Assembly (NCBI RefSeq): GCF_023349125.1
Contig: NZ_JAKIKT010000004.1
Span: forward strand, 296,786-360,785
From: Shewanella corallii
GTDB taxonomy: Bacteria > Pseudomonadota > Gammaproteobacteria > Enterobacterales > Shewanellaceae
Length of the DNA: 64,000 bases
Direction: 5' to 3'
Within the stretch, counting starts at the first letter, position 1. Every line of letters begins with the position of its first letter. A model generated the notes under the pieces. That model ran no database searches, was not told the DNA's origin, and worked only from the letters and a program-made list of their open reading frames with translations. Positions 45,393 to 55,604 of the stretch are shown here, piece after piece. Made by a program: the position numbers and the translations under genes.

Positions 45393-48059
45393 TTACGCGT
45401 ACAGTGGGTTCATTTTCTGAGTGTCGATATCAAACTTGGCGATGGCTTCGGCCACTACACTCTTGTCGATATCACCACGCTTGGCCAGTTCGGTCAGCGC
45501 TGCTACTACTACGTAGCTGGCGTTAACTTCGAAGTGACGACGCAGGTTCTCACGGCTGTCACTGCGACCGAAACCATCGGTACCCAGCACGCGGAAAGAC
45601 TGCGCAGGAACGAACGCACGTACTTGCTCTGCGTAGTTCTTAATGTAATCGGTTGCCACAATGGCTGGCTCGTTGCCCATCACCTTGGCGATGTATGGCA
45701 CTTGCTCTTCACTCATTGGGTGCAGCATGTTGTGACGGTCACACGCCTGACCGTCACGGGCCAGTTCGTTGAATGAAGTCACGCTGTATACATCAGAGCT
45801 GATGCCGTAGTCGTCACTCAGGATCTGCGCCGCTTTACGCACTTCGTTCAAAATGGTACCTGAACCCATCAGCTGAACCTTGCCCTTGTCGCCACTCAGG
45901 CTTTCCAGCTTGTAGATACCCTTACGGATACCCTCTTCAGCACCGGCAGGCATGGCTGGCTGAGCATAGTTTTCGTTCATCAACGTCAGGTAGTAGAACA
46001 CGTTCTCCTGATCTGCACCGTACATACGACGCATACCGTCCTGCAGAATCACAGCAACTTCGTAAGCGTATGTTGGGTCGTAAGAGATACAGTTAGGTAC
46101 GGTGCCCGCCAGAATGTGGCTGTGGCCATCTTCGTGTTGCAGACCTTCACCGTTCAGAGTGGTACGACCCGCAGTCGCCCCCAGCAGGAAGCCGCGGGCT
46201 TGCTGGTCACCGGCCATCCACGCCATATCGCCAACACGCTGGAAGCCGAACATGGAGTAGTAGATGTAGAAGGGGATCATCGGCAGATCGTTGGTGCTGT
46301 ATGAAGTCGCTGCAGCAACCCATGAAGACATGGCACCCAGTTCGTTGATCCCTTCTTGCAGGACCTGACCTGAAGTCGCTTCTTTATAGTAAGAAACGAT
46401 ATCGCGATCTTCAGGAGTATAGTTCTGACCATGTGGACAGTAGATACCAATCTGACGGAACAGACCTTCCATACCAAAGGTACGGGCTTCGTCCGCAATG
46501 ATAGGCACAATGTTCTTGCCCACGCCTTTGTCTTTCAGCAACACGTTCAGTGCACGTACAAAGGCCATGGTGGTAGAGATCTCGCGCTTCTGTTCTTCCA
46601 GCAGCGGCTGGAATGCATCCAGTTCAGGCATCGCCAAATCTTCAGTAAACTTAGGCAGACGCTTAGGGGTATAGCCGTGCAGCGCCTGACGACGGGCGTG
46701 CAGGTAGTTGTACTCGGCACTGCCCTCTTCCAGCTTCAGGTATGGCAGTGACTTGATAGCTTCATCAGATACCAGATCCTGCAGGCCAAGACGATTGCGC
46801 AGGTGTTCAACATGGCTCATGTCCATCTTCTTCACCTGGTGAGCAATGTTCTTGCCTTCAGCAGCCTCACCCATGCCATAACCTTTAACGGTTTTGGCCA
46901 GAATAACAGTTGGTCGACCTTTATTGTCCTGTGCAGCTTTGAAAGCAGCGAACAGCTTGGATGGCTCATGACCACCACGCTTCAGGGCAAAAATCTCTTC
47001 GTCGGTCATGTCAGCAACCAGAGCAGCAGTCTCAGGGTACTTACCGAAGAAGTGTTCACGAACATAGGCACCGTTCTTGGACTTGTAGGTCTGATAGTCA
47101 CCGTCAACGGTTTCATTCATCAGTTGCAGCAGCTTACCGGTCTTGTCTTTAGCCAGCAGCTTGTCCCAGCCACTACCCCAGACCACTTTAATAACGTTCC
47201 AGCCAGCACCTTTAAACAGGCCTTCCAGTTCCTGGATGATCTTACCGTTACCCATTACCGGGCCGTCCAGACGCTGCAGGTTACAGTTGATCAGGAAGCA
47301 CAGGTTATCCAGCTTTTCGCGGGCAGCGAAAGAGATAGCACCACGGCTTTCCGGCTCATCCATTTCACCGTCACCCAGGAACGCATATACACGCTGGTTG
47401 CTGGTGTCTTTCATGCCACGGCCGTTCAGGTACTTAAGGAAACGTGCCTGGTAGATAGCAGAGATAGGACCCAGACCCATAGATACAGTCGGGAATTGCC
47501 AGAATTCAGGCATCAACTTGGGGTGTGGGTAAGAAGAGATACCTTTGCCATCCACTTCCTGACGGAAGTTATCCAGCTGCTCTTCGGTCAGACGACCTTC
47601 CACAAATGCGCGGGAGTAGATACCCGGAGCGATATGGCCCTGATAGTAAACCAGGTCGCCACCATCAACTTCGTTTGGCGCACGGAAGAAGTGGTTGAAA
47701 CAGGTCTCATAGAAAGCTGCAGAAGACTGGTAAGAAGCCATGTGGCCACCCAGTTCAAGATCTTTCTTGGAAGCGCGCAATACTATCATGATGGCGTTCC
47801 AGCGAATGATAGAGCGAATACGACGCTCCAGATTCACATCACCTGGATAAGCTGGCTCCTGCGCCGCCGGAATAGTGTTGATGTAGTTGGTGGTAATACC
47901 GGTAGGCATATCCACACCATCAAGGCGAGCCTTATCCATTACCTGCTCAAGCAGATATTGGGCGCGCTCTACACCTTCTTCGCGAACGACGGATTCAAGA
48001 GCGGCCAGCCACTCCTGGGTTTCTGTTGGATCTAGGTCTTGTAGCAAATGTTCAGACAT
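45393..48059 (-). CDS. aceE: Pyruvate dehydrogenase E1 component, homodimeric
   Basis: 888 residues (E. coli 887). It decarboxylates pyruvate with thiamine diphosphate and reductively acetylates the E2 lipoyl group. The TPP motif begins GDGEMDEPESRG and closes with INCNLQRLDGP. The active-site region QHEDGHSHILAGTVP and the N-terminus DLDPTETQEWLAALESV are typical. It is 63 bases downstream of pdhR and 12 bases upstream of aceF, forming the pdhR-aceE-aceF operon. Confidence 0.98.
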   Translation of the reverse strand: MSEHLLQDLDPTETQEWLAALESVVREEGVERAQYLLEQVMDKARLDGVDMPTGITTNYINTIPAAQEPAYPGDVNLERRIRSIIRWNAIMIVLRASKKDLELGGHMASYQSSAAFYETCFNHFFRAPNEVDGGDLVYYQGHIAPGIYSRAFVEGRLTEEQLDNFRQEVDGKGISSYPHPKLMPEFWQFPTVSMGLGPISAIYQARFLKYLNGRGMKDTSNQRVYAFLGDGEMDEPESRGAISFAAREKLDNLCFLINCNLQRLDGPVMGNGKIIQELEGLFKGAGWNVIKVVWGSGWDKLLAKDKTGKLLQLMNETVDGDYQTYKSKNGAYVREHFFGKYPETAALVADMTDEEIFALKRGGHEPSKLFAAFKAAQDNKGRPTVILAKTVKGYGMGEAAEGKNIAHQVKKMDMSHVEHLRNRLGLQDLVSDEAIKSLPYLKLEEGSAEYNYLHARRQALHGYTPKRLPKFTEDLAMPELDAFQPLLEEQKREISTTMAFVRALNVLLKDKGVGKNIVPIIADEARTFGMEGLFRQIGIYCPHGQNYTPEDRDIVSYYKEATSGQVLQEGINELGAMSSWVAAATSYSTNDLPMIPFYIYYSMFGFQRVGDMAWMAGDQQARGFLLGATAGRTTLNGEGLQHEDGHSHILAGTVPNCISYDPTYAYEVAVILQDGMRRMYGADQENVFYYLTLMNENYAQPAMPAGAEEGIRKGIYKLESLSGDKGKVQLMGSGTILNEVRKAAQILSDDYGISSDVYSVTSFNELARDGQACDRHNMLHPMSEEQVPYIAKVMGNEPAIVATDYIKNYAEQVRAFVPAQSFRVLGTDGFGRSDSRENLRRHFEVNASYVVVAALTELAKRGDIDKSVVAEAIAKFDIDTQKMNPLYA

Positions 48060-48122
48060 GAGACTGTCCTTACTTACACGTTTTAAGTGGAATTAACGGC
48101 TGCCGAACTGCTTCCCGGCGGT

Positions 48123-48875
48123 TTACACACCGCCCTTCATACGACGCAAACTACGCTGCAAACGACTGTCTTCTTCCCTGACAGTAAGCATCACTTCTTC
48201 GATGTAGCTAAGGTGCTCGTTTGACGCTTCGCGCGCGGCATGTGGGTCACGGCGAACAATCGCAGCCAGCAGGCCCCGACGATGTTCGTTGGCGATTGTG
48301 GAGGCTTCCTGGCGACGGCTCAGAAGCTCCAGGTTCTGTGCAATGTTCTTTTCAAGCACAGTGGATAAACTCAGTACCAGATGCAACATGGCCACATTGT
48401 GAGACGCTTCAGCAATAGCGCGGTAAAAACGCACAATAGCGGCTGCCTGCTCTTCAATGCCCTTGGCCGCTTCCACTTCAAGGATCATACGCTTGATATT
48501 CTGCATATCAGCGTCTGTTCCGCGCAGGGCGGCAAAGTAGGCCATCATGCCTTCAGTGGCGTGACGAAACTCAAGAAGGTCGTACTGACTTTCTGAGTCG
48601 TTGTGCATAAGTTCTACTACTGGATCGGCAAGACTTTGCCAGAGCTGTTCCTTAACATAGGTACCACCACCCTGGCGACGTGTTAACAAACCTTTAGCTT
48701 CCAGCTTCTGAATAGCTTCACGCAGAGACGGACGGGAGACCTCGAATTGAATGGCTAACTCACGCTCAGGCAAGAGTTTTTGCCCTGGCTGTAAGCTGCC
48801 TTCAAGTATCATCCGCTCAAGCTGCTGCATGATCACATCTGAAAGCTTTGGTTGGTTAATTTTGCTATAAGCCAT
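48123..48875 (-). CDS. pdhR: GntR-family pyruvate-responsive repressor
   Basis: 251 residues from MAYSKINQPKLSDVIMQQLE, nearly identical at the start to E. coli PdhR; an in-frame start at 48968 is rejected as it would place the box inside the gene. N-terminal winged helix (PERELAIQFEVSRPSLREAIQKLEAKGLLTRRQGGGTYV) and C-terminal FCD effector domain. It represses the pyruvate dehydrogenase operon when pyruvate is scarce. A perfect PdhR box 22 bases upstream indicates autoregulation. Confidence 0.96.
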   Translation of the reverse strand: MAYSKINQPKLSDVIMQQLERMILEGSLQPGQKLLPERELAIQFEVSRPSLREAIQKLEAKGLLTRRQGGGTYVKEQLWQSLADPVVELMHNDSESQYDLLEFRHATEGMMAYFAALRGTDADMQNIKRMILEVEAAKGIEEQAAAIVRFYRAIAEASHNVAMLHLVLSLSTVLEKNIAQNLELLSRRQEASTIANEHRRGLLAAIVRRDPHAAREASNEHLSYIEEVMLTVREEDSRLQRSLRRMKGGV

Positions 48876-48896
48876 CTGGCCCTCAGCTCCTTTGTC

Positions 48897-48913
48897 AATT
48901 GGTCTTACCAATT
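48897..48913 (-). promoter_or_regulatory. PdhR box of the pdh operon
   Basis: AATTGGTCTTACCAATT is an exact palindrome matching the PdhR consensus ATTGGT-N3-ACCAAT; it lies just downstream of the apparent pdhR promoter, so binding blocks transcription of pdhR-aceEF. Confidence 0.9.
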
Positions 48914-49355
48914 TATATGAGTGGACGCACTTTATCAAATCACACTTTTTCTGTCCATAGCGTGACACTGGTCAAACCAAGCAGCAGATTGTGAACAACA
49001 GCAAGCATTAAACTGGACAGATCAGACTATTCAACAAAATCATGACCTGAATCAATGCTTGCGCACTTTTCAGGCGAAAACAGTTAAACATCGCCCATAT
49101 AACGGCTAAACCCGATATGAACTCCTGCTAATCACTTCCAAACAGCGAAAAAGTTAAACAGAAGGTTACTCAAGTGTAAGCAGTTTAATCCCGAATGCTA
49201 CAGCCAGAAAGGTTTGTTTTTGCCCCGCTCGACTGCTGCTTTTTTAAACAGCACCGCGAGCATAAAAAGAGAGAAGAACAACAGAAAAGCGAAAGGAAAA
49301 ATTGGCGGGCAACAACAGTAAACAGATCTCCCGGATACACGGGAAGAAACAGCGC
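48914..49355. other. Gene-free stretch upstream of pdhR
   Basis: About 440 bases between the PdhR box and the ampE-side hairpin. It includes the pdhR promoter region; otherwise only short ORFs without family resemblance. I see no RNA gene or repeat here. Confidence 0.5.
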
Positions 49356-49379
49356 CAGGGCGCCTACGCAGGCGCCCTG
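49356..49379. terminator. Hairpin after ampE
   Basis: CAGGGCGCCT-ACGC-AGGCGCCCTG is a 10-bp GC-rich stem 6 bases past the ampE stop; it has no T-run leftward, so it may be a weak terminator or transcript stabiliser. Confidence 0.5.
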
Positions 49380-49384
49380 TTATA

Positions 49385-50236
49385 TTAGCTGACCACACCA
49401 AATATGGTCAGCAGGGATAGTACACAAACCAACAGGATAAAATTGCGCTTGCTCAGAGCCAACATAGCAATGGTCGGCTGCAGACTTATTCCCTCTTCCT
49501 TGTCACAAGCCTGGGGCTCCGCCGCAACAGCAGTTTGCACTATGATATCCCTCGCCTGAGTACCTGGGCTCAGGGCCAGCTTGCGCCAGGCATCAATGGA
49601 TTTACTGAACTCACCACACAGCACATAACCAAAGGCAAACAGGCGGGATGGAATCCAGTCCAGCAAAAACAGGAGCTCGTCGACCAAGGGCAGTTCCAGC
49701 TTACGTTTCAGCTTCTCCTCACTGTAAAAACGCACGGTACAATAGAGTACGGCACCTATGGGGCCAGCAAGAATGAAGTAAAGCGCAACCGCACCGTAAT
49801 ATCTGTAGTTGGTCCATGCTACGCTCTGCCCTACCCGGGCAGCCAGCTGACATTGGTCCACCGCGTCCAGACACTCGCTGCAATCCAGCTCCTGAGCATA
49901 ATGAAAACAAGCCTGTACATCACCCCGGCAAGCGGCCTGTACATATCGTTTAAATGCATCCCGTTGGGCTTTATGGGTAAAGCAAAGCACTGCCACTGCA
50001 ACCCAGAGCGCCAAAGTCAGGGCGCCCCAGAACAGACCTGCCACCGCCCAGCTGACCACATACAATGCCAATGCTGGCAATACCAGAGCCAATGCCATCA
50101 TACCGGCACTGCTGACCTGCTCATCCCGGAATAACTGCTTGTGGTAAATAGCCAGCAAATGATCAAACTGCAGGCTGGCGGGCAAAACCTTTAGTCGCTC
50201 CACCAAAATCGCCATCAATAATGAAAATAAAGCCAT
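49385..50236 (-). CDS. ampE: AmpE inner-membrane protein
   Basis: 283 residues beginning MALFSLLMAILVERLKVLP; about four membrane segments (1-15, 45-85, 150-175, 260-282) with the conserved cytoplasmic/periplasmic part FAFGYVLCGEFSKSIDAW. AmpE is found with AmpD in most gammaproteobacteria and was described as a signalling modulator of beta-lactamase induction; its exact activity is not settled. It starts 3 bases after ampD ends, so it is cotranscribed. Confidence 0.92.
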   Translation of the reverse strand: MALFSLLMAILVERLKVLPASLQFDHLLAIYHKQLFRDEQVSSAGMMALALVLPALALYVVSWAVAGLFWGALTLALWVAVAVLCFTHKAQRDAFKRYVQAACRGDVQACFHYAQELDCSECLDAVDQCQLAARVGQSVAWTNYRYYGAVALYFILAGPIGAVLYCTVRFYSEEKLKRKLELPLVDELLFLLDWIPSRLFAFGYVLCGEFSKSIDAWRKLALSPGTQARDIIVQTAVAAEPQACDKEEGISLQPTIAMLALSKRNFILLVCVLSLLTIFGVVS

Positions 50237-50239
50237 AGG

Positions 50240-50821
50240 TTATTTTTCCTCAGTTACTTCCCCTGACAACAGCTCGCTGACACCGGCTTTGAACCTTGCC
50301 CAGTCAAAACAGGGACCCGGGTCTGTCTTGCGTCCCGGCGCGATATCACTGTGTCCTGTGATCCGTTCAAGAGTGATTCCGGGGTAGTCCCGCATTAAGC
50401 TAAAGCTTAGTCGTATCAATCTGTCATACTGCTCATCAGTAAAAGGCAGGGTATCAGTACCTTCCAACTCAATGCCCACGGCAAAGTCATTACAGTTTTC
50501 CCGGCCGTCAAAACTGGAAATCCCGGCATGCCAGGCCCGCTCGTCACAACTGACATACTGCACCAGCTCACCATCCCTGCGGATCAGGAAATGAGCTGAC
50601 ACCTCCACCCCCTGTAAGTCAGCAAAACTGTCATGTGCATGGCATTCAAGACAACCGGCAAACAGGTCGTCTATATAAGGTGTCCCAAATTGACCAGCAG
50701 GCAGACTGATATTATGGATCACCAGCAGACTGACTTCGCCCAAAGGCCTGCTGTTTTTATGGGGAGATGGTCGCTGCATGGCATCGGCGTACCACCCCCG
50801 CACTTCCCTTTTCATCGGCAC
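50240..50821 (-). CDS. ampD: 1,6-anhydro-N-acetylmuramyl-L-alanine amidase
   Basis: 193 residues from GTG 50821, preceded by CAGAGGC at 8-base spacing; ATG 50815 is an alternative. It releases the peptide from anhydromuramyl peptides in the cytosol during cell-wall recycling. The zinc amidase-2 fold shows ligand His in VIHNIS, His in RAWHAG and the C-terminal GHSDIAPGRKTDPGPCF. Loss of AmpD activates ampC in species with AmpR, but no ampC is seen here. Operon with ampE; divergent from nadC. Confidence 0.95.
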   Translation of the reverse strand: MPMKREVRGWYADAMQRPSPHKNSRPLGEVSLLVIHNISLPAGQFGTPYIDDLFAGCLECHAHDSFADLQGVEVSAHFLIRRDGELVQYVSCDERAWHAGISSFDGRENCNDFAVGIELEGTDTLPFTDEQYDRLIRLSFSLMRDYPGITLERITGHSDIAPGRKTDPGPCFDWARFKAGVSELLSGEVTEEK

Positions 50822-50910
50822 TACGCGCCTCTGCGTCTGGAATGTATAAATTAATTCAATACTCTACCAGTTTTATGACAGTGACAATAGCAGCACGACT
50901 CTGACATTAA

Positions 50911-51882
<972 letters not shown>

Positions 51883-51926
51883 GTTGAACACTAGCCCTTA
51901 ATCAACTGCTGAATAAAGTGCGTACT

Positions 51927-51953
51927 AGCCCCGACTTGCTCGGGGCTTTTTAT
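51927..51953 (+). terminator. Terminator of nadC
   Basis: AGCCCCGA-CTTGC-TCGGGGCT followed by T4 and an AT stretch. Confidence 0.85.
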
Positions 51954-52710
51954 ATTCAATGTTTATAACGACGCACCAACATAGCGATATGCGCTACCAA
52001 AATAGAATAGGGTGGTACATTCATCCAAGAATCAAAAACAACTTAAAATTATAAAACCCACTATCACTTAAATATATGAAGGTGAATCAAGCCAATGAAT
52101 AGAGTGGAGACCAAGAACATTATAAATACGTCTACAAAGACCTTAAATACCCACACTTAAAACCAAAAGGCCAAACCACCTCAATATTTAAGACTACAAA
52201 AATATAAAACACCAGTCCATTTGACAACACCAATAAACAAGTCAAAATACCGACATTTCAATAAGTTCCGTAACAGCTGTATCAAAAGTCAAAAAGTTGT
52301 CCCCGATCAATCTGCTAAAAAATATTTATCAGCAGCTTTTCATCCAACTTTTTGGCACTTTATTAATATAAGTCATTCCATTTGGAGTTACTTTGTATTA
52401 ACGTTTTAGCCGGATTGTTTGATGTCATACCAGTGACACTCAACTCTTCCTATAACAAAACTGGGTATTTTGCATGATTACGGGTTAGTGAATTATTCGG
52501 TGACTTTCCCGGCCCACCTTATTCGTAATCAGCACAATAAATACACAAAAAAGCAATTATTTTTCGGGCCTGCAAATGAAATGGTGCTGCGGCTACCAAA
52601 TTCAATGAGCAGTCAAACTTGCCATTTGGAGCACTTCGCCCGGCAGGTGTTATCTCATTCCAGCAATGTAATACACCTCTGGTGACTCCCGGCAGACAAT
52701 GGAGAAGACG
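51954..52710. other. AT-rich, gene-free stretch before the first pilin
   Basis: About 750 bases of markedly lower GC than neighbours, with only short ORFs and no family resemblance. It contains an element (52288-52311, GTCAAAAAGTTGTCCCCGAT-) whose relative lies upstream of the second pilin. Presumably holds the pilin promoter. Confidence 0.5.
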
Positions 52711-53160
52711 ATGAAAGGTATCAACTCAATGAAGAAAAACGCCCAGGGCTTTACCCTGATCGAACTGATGATCGTAGTGGCAATCATCGGTATTTTGGCC
52801 GCAATCGCGCTGCCTGCTTATCAGAACTACACTAAGAAGGCTAAATTTGCGGAAGTAGTCACTGCAGTAGGTGCTGCAAGACAGGCTGTCGAGCTGTGTT
52901 TCCAAACTGAAGGTGCACTAGCTAACTGTGATGCAGGTTACCGTGGCATTCCCGAGGAGGTAACAACAGGCAAATACGATCAACTTGACACAATGACTAT
53001 CACTAATGGTGTTATTACCGCCGCAGGTACAGCCGCTGTTGACAGTGCAAACTATATCGTGACTCCTACTTTAGCCTCGGGCGCAACCACATTGACTTGG
53101 ACTGCCACATCCACAACTGCTACTAGCTGTTTATCAGAGGGTTGGTGTCCAGAAACCTAA
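52711..53160 (+). CDS. Type IV pilin (major-pilin-like, first copy)
   Basis: 149 residues; start 52711 ([13 protein letters not shown]) follows GGAGAAGACG and matches the sister gene; 52729 is possible. The prepilin signal is cut before Phe in [31 protein letters not shown]. The mature domain ends with a disulfide pair, CLSEGWC, bounding a D-region. It is exported and polymerised by the PilB-C-D machinery encoded downstream. A terminator follows, so it is expressed separately. Confidence 0.9.
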   Translation: MKGINSMKKNAQGFTLIELMIVVAIIGILAAIALPAYQNYTKKAKFAEVVTAVGAARQAVELCFQTEGALANCDAGYRGIPEEVTTGKYDQLDTMTITNGVITAAGTAAVDSANYIVTPTLASGATTLTWTATSTTATSCLSEGWCPET

Positions 53161-53192
53161 CTCTATTCGTTAAATAGTCCAAGACTCAAAAT

Positions 53193-53217
53193 CCGCTCAT
53201 CACGAGCGGTTTTTTTG
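53193..53217 (+). terminator. Terminator of the first pilin gene
   Basis: CCGCTC-ATCAC-GAGCGG followed by T7. Confidence 0.85.
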
Positions 53218-54419
53218 TTTTGTGATGTTTTATTTTGTCGTTGTCCCGCCTAGGGAGCTCGTTTATACGCTCGGACCTCTATGGAATAATACGCTTAGTG
53301 GTCAGCTAATTCCGGACAGTAAGTTAAGGCGATTCTAAGCATGAACAGGAAACGCCAACATTAGATTGATGGACTGGTTACTCGAACACCCATTTTCGAT
53401 TGTTCACTCTCCAAACGTCAACTAAGTTCAAATAAGTGCCGTTACAATGAAGAGAACAAGATGCGTAAAGTCAGAAAAATGCCGGGAGCTTGGGTGATAC
53501 GTCCTTTTATCACTGCATCTCTCGGTTTGTGAGAAGAGCATCTTTGTACGAGAAAGACCCTGGCACCATCACATCTCATATGTGCACAGACGGAATTGGA
53601 TTCAAACACCTATTATTTATCTTAAAAACAACTAACCACGAAGCGCCCGCTTCGTGAGCTTCACAGAGAACATGGTGCATATGACAAAGTCATGCGGTCA
53701 TGAGCGAGAACCAAGGAAGGTGGACCGGCTAAAATCCAAGGATGGGCTTGAAAGAGCAAAAATGAATGCAGGCTTCTTCGTCCACTTTGTGCCCTTCATA
53801 GCTAAGCCCTTTATTGCCTTTCGCTCCCCTCTAACCAGACAGGCATCTGAACCACCAACAAAACCAAACGTGCAATAACTAACCGCAAACAACTTAAACT
53901 GCAGTTCATAACGTCACCAAATAAACACCTCACAAACTGTAAGCGCTTCCAAATCAAGTTTTTGGCGTCAAAAAGTTATCACCGAGCAATTAATCGCCAA
54001 TTACCAGTCGTACATGCTGAACTTGACACACCATAGCGAGCAAATATCAGGTTTTTCTGCAGCATGGAGCACTTTTACTGTTCAAATATGCCATAGTTTG
54101 TACTAGTGTTAACGTCATGTTCAGTTTGTTGTCATATTGAGCATGCAAGGCTGCCCTTGGCACGCCAACAGCCGGAACTTCGGCGACTGCCATGGAAAAG
54201 GCAACAAAATACCAATAACAGGGATGCAGGGACACACAGCTTTTGCAGTAGCTAAGCCGTGACTTTCAGGGATTATCCAGGGCTGGAGCAAGCACCATAT
54301 AAGTTTGCCAAGCCAGTTGTTCATCGGGTGAACAGCGCGACTAACTAAAACTTGATTACCGCCTGACAAAGCCAACACAAGGGCAGTCATAGAAGGCACA
54401 AGAGAACATGGAGATAGCA
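53218..54419. other. Gene-poor 1.2-kb stretch between pilins, with relic-like DNA
   Basis: No convincing gene. At 53301-53360 a stretch (GTGGTCAGCTAATTCCGGAC, then ATG AAC AGG AAA CGC and an early stop) recalls an insertion-sequence left end with a decayed orfA. At 53654-53892 both strands carry short ORFs. An element at 53967-53990 is similar to one upstream of the first pilin. The second pilin promoter presumably lies near its 3' end. Confidence 0.45.
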
Positions 54420-54848
54420 ATGAAAGGCATAAATAATAAAGCTCAGGGTTTTACTCTGATCGAGCTGATGATCGTAGTGGCAATTATCGGCATCCTGGCA
54501 GCCATCGCACTGCCTGCATATCAGGACTACACGGTTAAGTCACAAGCAGCGTCAGCTCTGGCTGAGATATCTGCAGGTAAAATTGGGTTCGAGCAGGCGA
54601 TCAATGAAGGCGATACACCTTCAACTACTAATACTGCTGACGGCTTCATTGGTGTAGTAGCCTCTACCAATTACTGCAATGTGACTCTCGCAACTTCAGC
54701 ACCTTATTCTATTACCTGCACAGCGACAGGCGGTAATGCAGATAAGTTTAATGGCAATACCATTGTTTTGACCCGAACATCCGGGGGTGTATGGAGTTGC
54801 TCGACCACGGGCTTCGAAAGCAAGTTCAAGCCAGGAAAGTGTACCTAA
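54420..54848 (+). CDS. pilA: Type IV pilin (second copy)
   Basis: 142 residues from [10 protein letters not shown], after GGAGATAGCA. Cleavage site [31 protein letters not shown]; the mature domain ([24 protein letters not shown]...) ends [19 protein letters not shown] with two terminal cysteines forming the D-loop. This layout is that of type IVa major pilins of gammaproteobacteria, so it is the better candidate for pilA. The first pilin has a diverged mature domain, so the two are not interchangeable. Confidence 0.92.
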   Translation: MKGINNKAQGFTLIELMIVVAIIGILAAIALPAYQDYTVKSQAASALAEISAGKIGFEQAINEGDTPSTTNTADGFIGVVASTNYCNVTLATSAPYSITCTATGGNADKFNGNTIVLTRTSGGVWSCSTTGFESKFKPGKCT

Positions 54849-54916
54849 CTTATTTAATGCACTCAGGACCTTCTACACTTCCTAAATCAGGTGACGTGTA
54901 AGGTGTAAAAATAATC

Positions 54917-54948
54917 AAAGCACTAGTGTCATTAGGCACTGGTGCTTT
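54917..54948 (+). terminator. Terminator of the second pilin gene
   Basis: AAAGCACTAGTG, 8-base loop, CACTGGTGCTTT; 11 of 12 pairs. The T-run is short (TTT then GT). Confidence 0.6.
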
Positions 54949-55604
54949 GTAAAAAGAGACACCTACCTGAAATTTAATGTCTTTTATACGCTCCTAACCT
55001 TCCACATTACCCTCTGAAATCGCCTACTGTAAGGGTTTATATCCATCTCTCCCCTAAACCCTTCTATGAACTTCAGTTGAACATAAACTTATAGCCACCA
55101 AGAGCCTAAGACTATGTTAAGTCACTATACAGGAGTGAGCTCCAAGGTAGACATGTTGTAAACTTCAGCCAATAAATACCTGATAGATGTCCACTTAATT
55201 GCTCTGCACAAATGCTCCTCCGTCATCACTAAACCTCACATTAGTGAAAATTCGAGTGACTTAGAAAATTTACCGAAATTAATAAGATTTAAATGGCACT
55301 CGAGTCCACTTTCTGGTTCAAATCAGGCACTCTTTGTACTAATGTTATAAGGTTATGGACACCGTTATAACCATGAGCACAGTATCAATATTTATAGAAC
55401 GAATTTTCAGAGACGCAGGAATCATTAACGAACATCCTGACACTGGTAGTAAATCCATTACTGGCTCGAAATAGTTTTTTCGCAGGCCTCGCGTCATGGA
55501 CGCCGGTTTTAGCCTACAAATAACAGATCAAGCACTTAAGATTTGACTCGAGTTGAAAAGGCATAGCTTAAATTTCAACCAACGTTTCCAAAGAAGGAAT
55601 TTGA
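54949..55604. other. Gene-free AT-rich stretch before pilB
   Basis: About 650 bases with no open frame of note and small inverted repeats (for example GGTTAT and ATAACC, 55351-55372). It presumably contains the pilB-pilC-pilD promoter. I recognise no RNA family. Confidence 0.45.

Noticed and set aside
46803..48035. 410-codon ORF antisense to aceE
   Set aside because: It mirrors a strongly supported essential gene; antisense openness follows from codon bias, as for the 302-codon frame antisense to lpdA and the 397-codon frame antisense to acnB.
49198..49401. Leftward ORF with hydrophobic stretch downstream of ampE
   Set aside because: It crosses the ampE hairpin, overlaps the ampE end and lacks a ribosome site.
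52616..52640. Sigma-54-like TTGG...GCAC text upstream of the first pilin
   Set aside because: Spacing and the -12 element do not fit TGGCAC-N5-TTGC; neither pilin has a convincing match.
53654..53892. Short ORFs on both strands between the pilins
   Set aside because: They are mirror frames in relic-like DNA without ribosome sites; kept only as a possible repeat.
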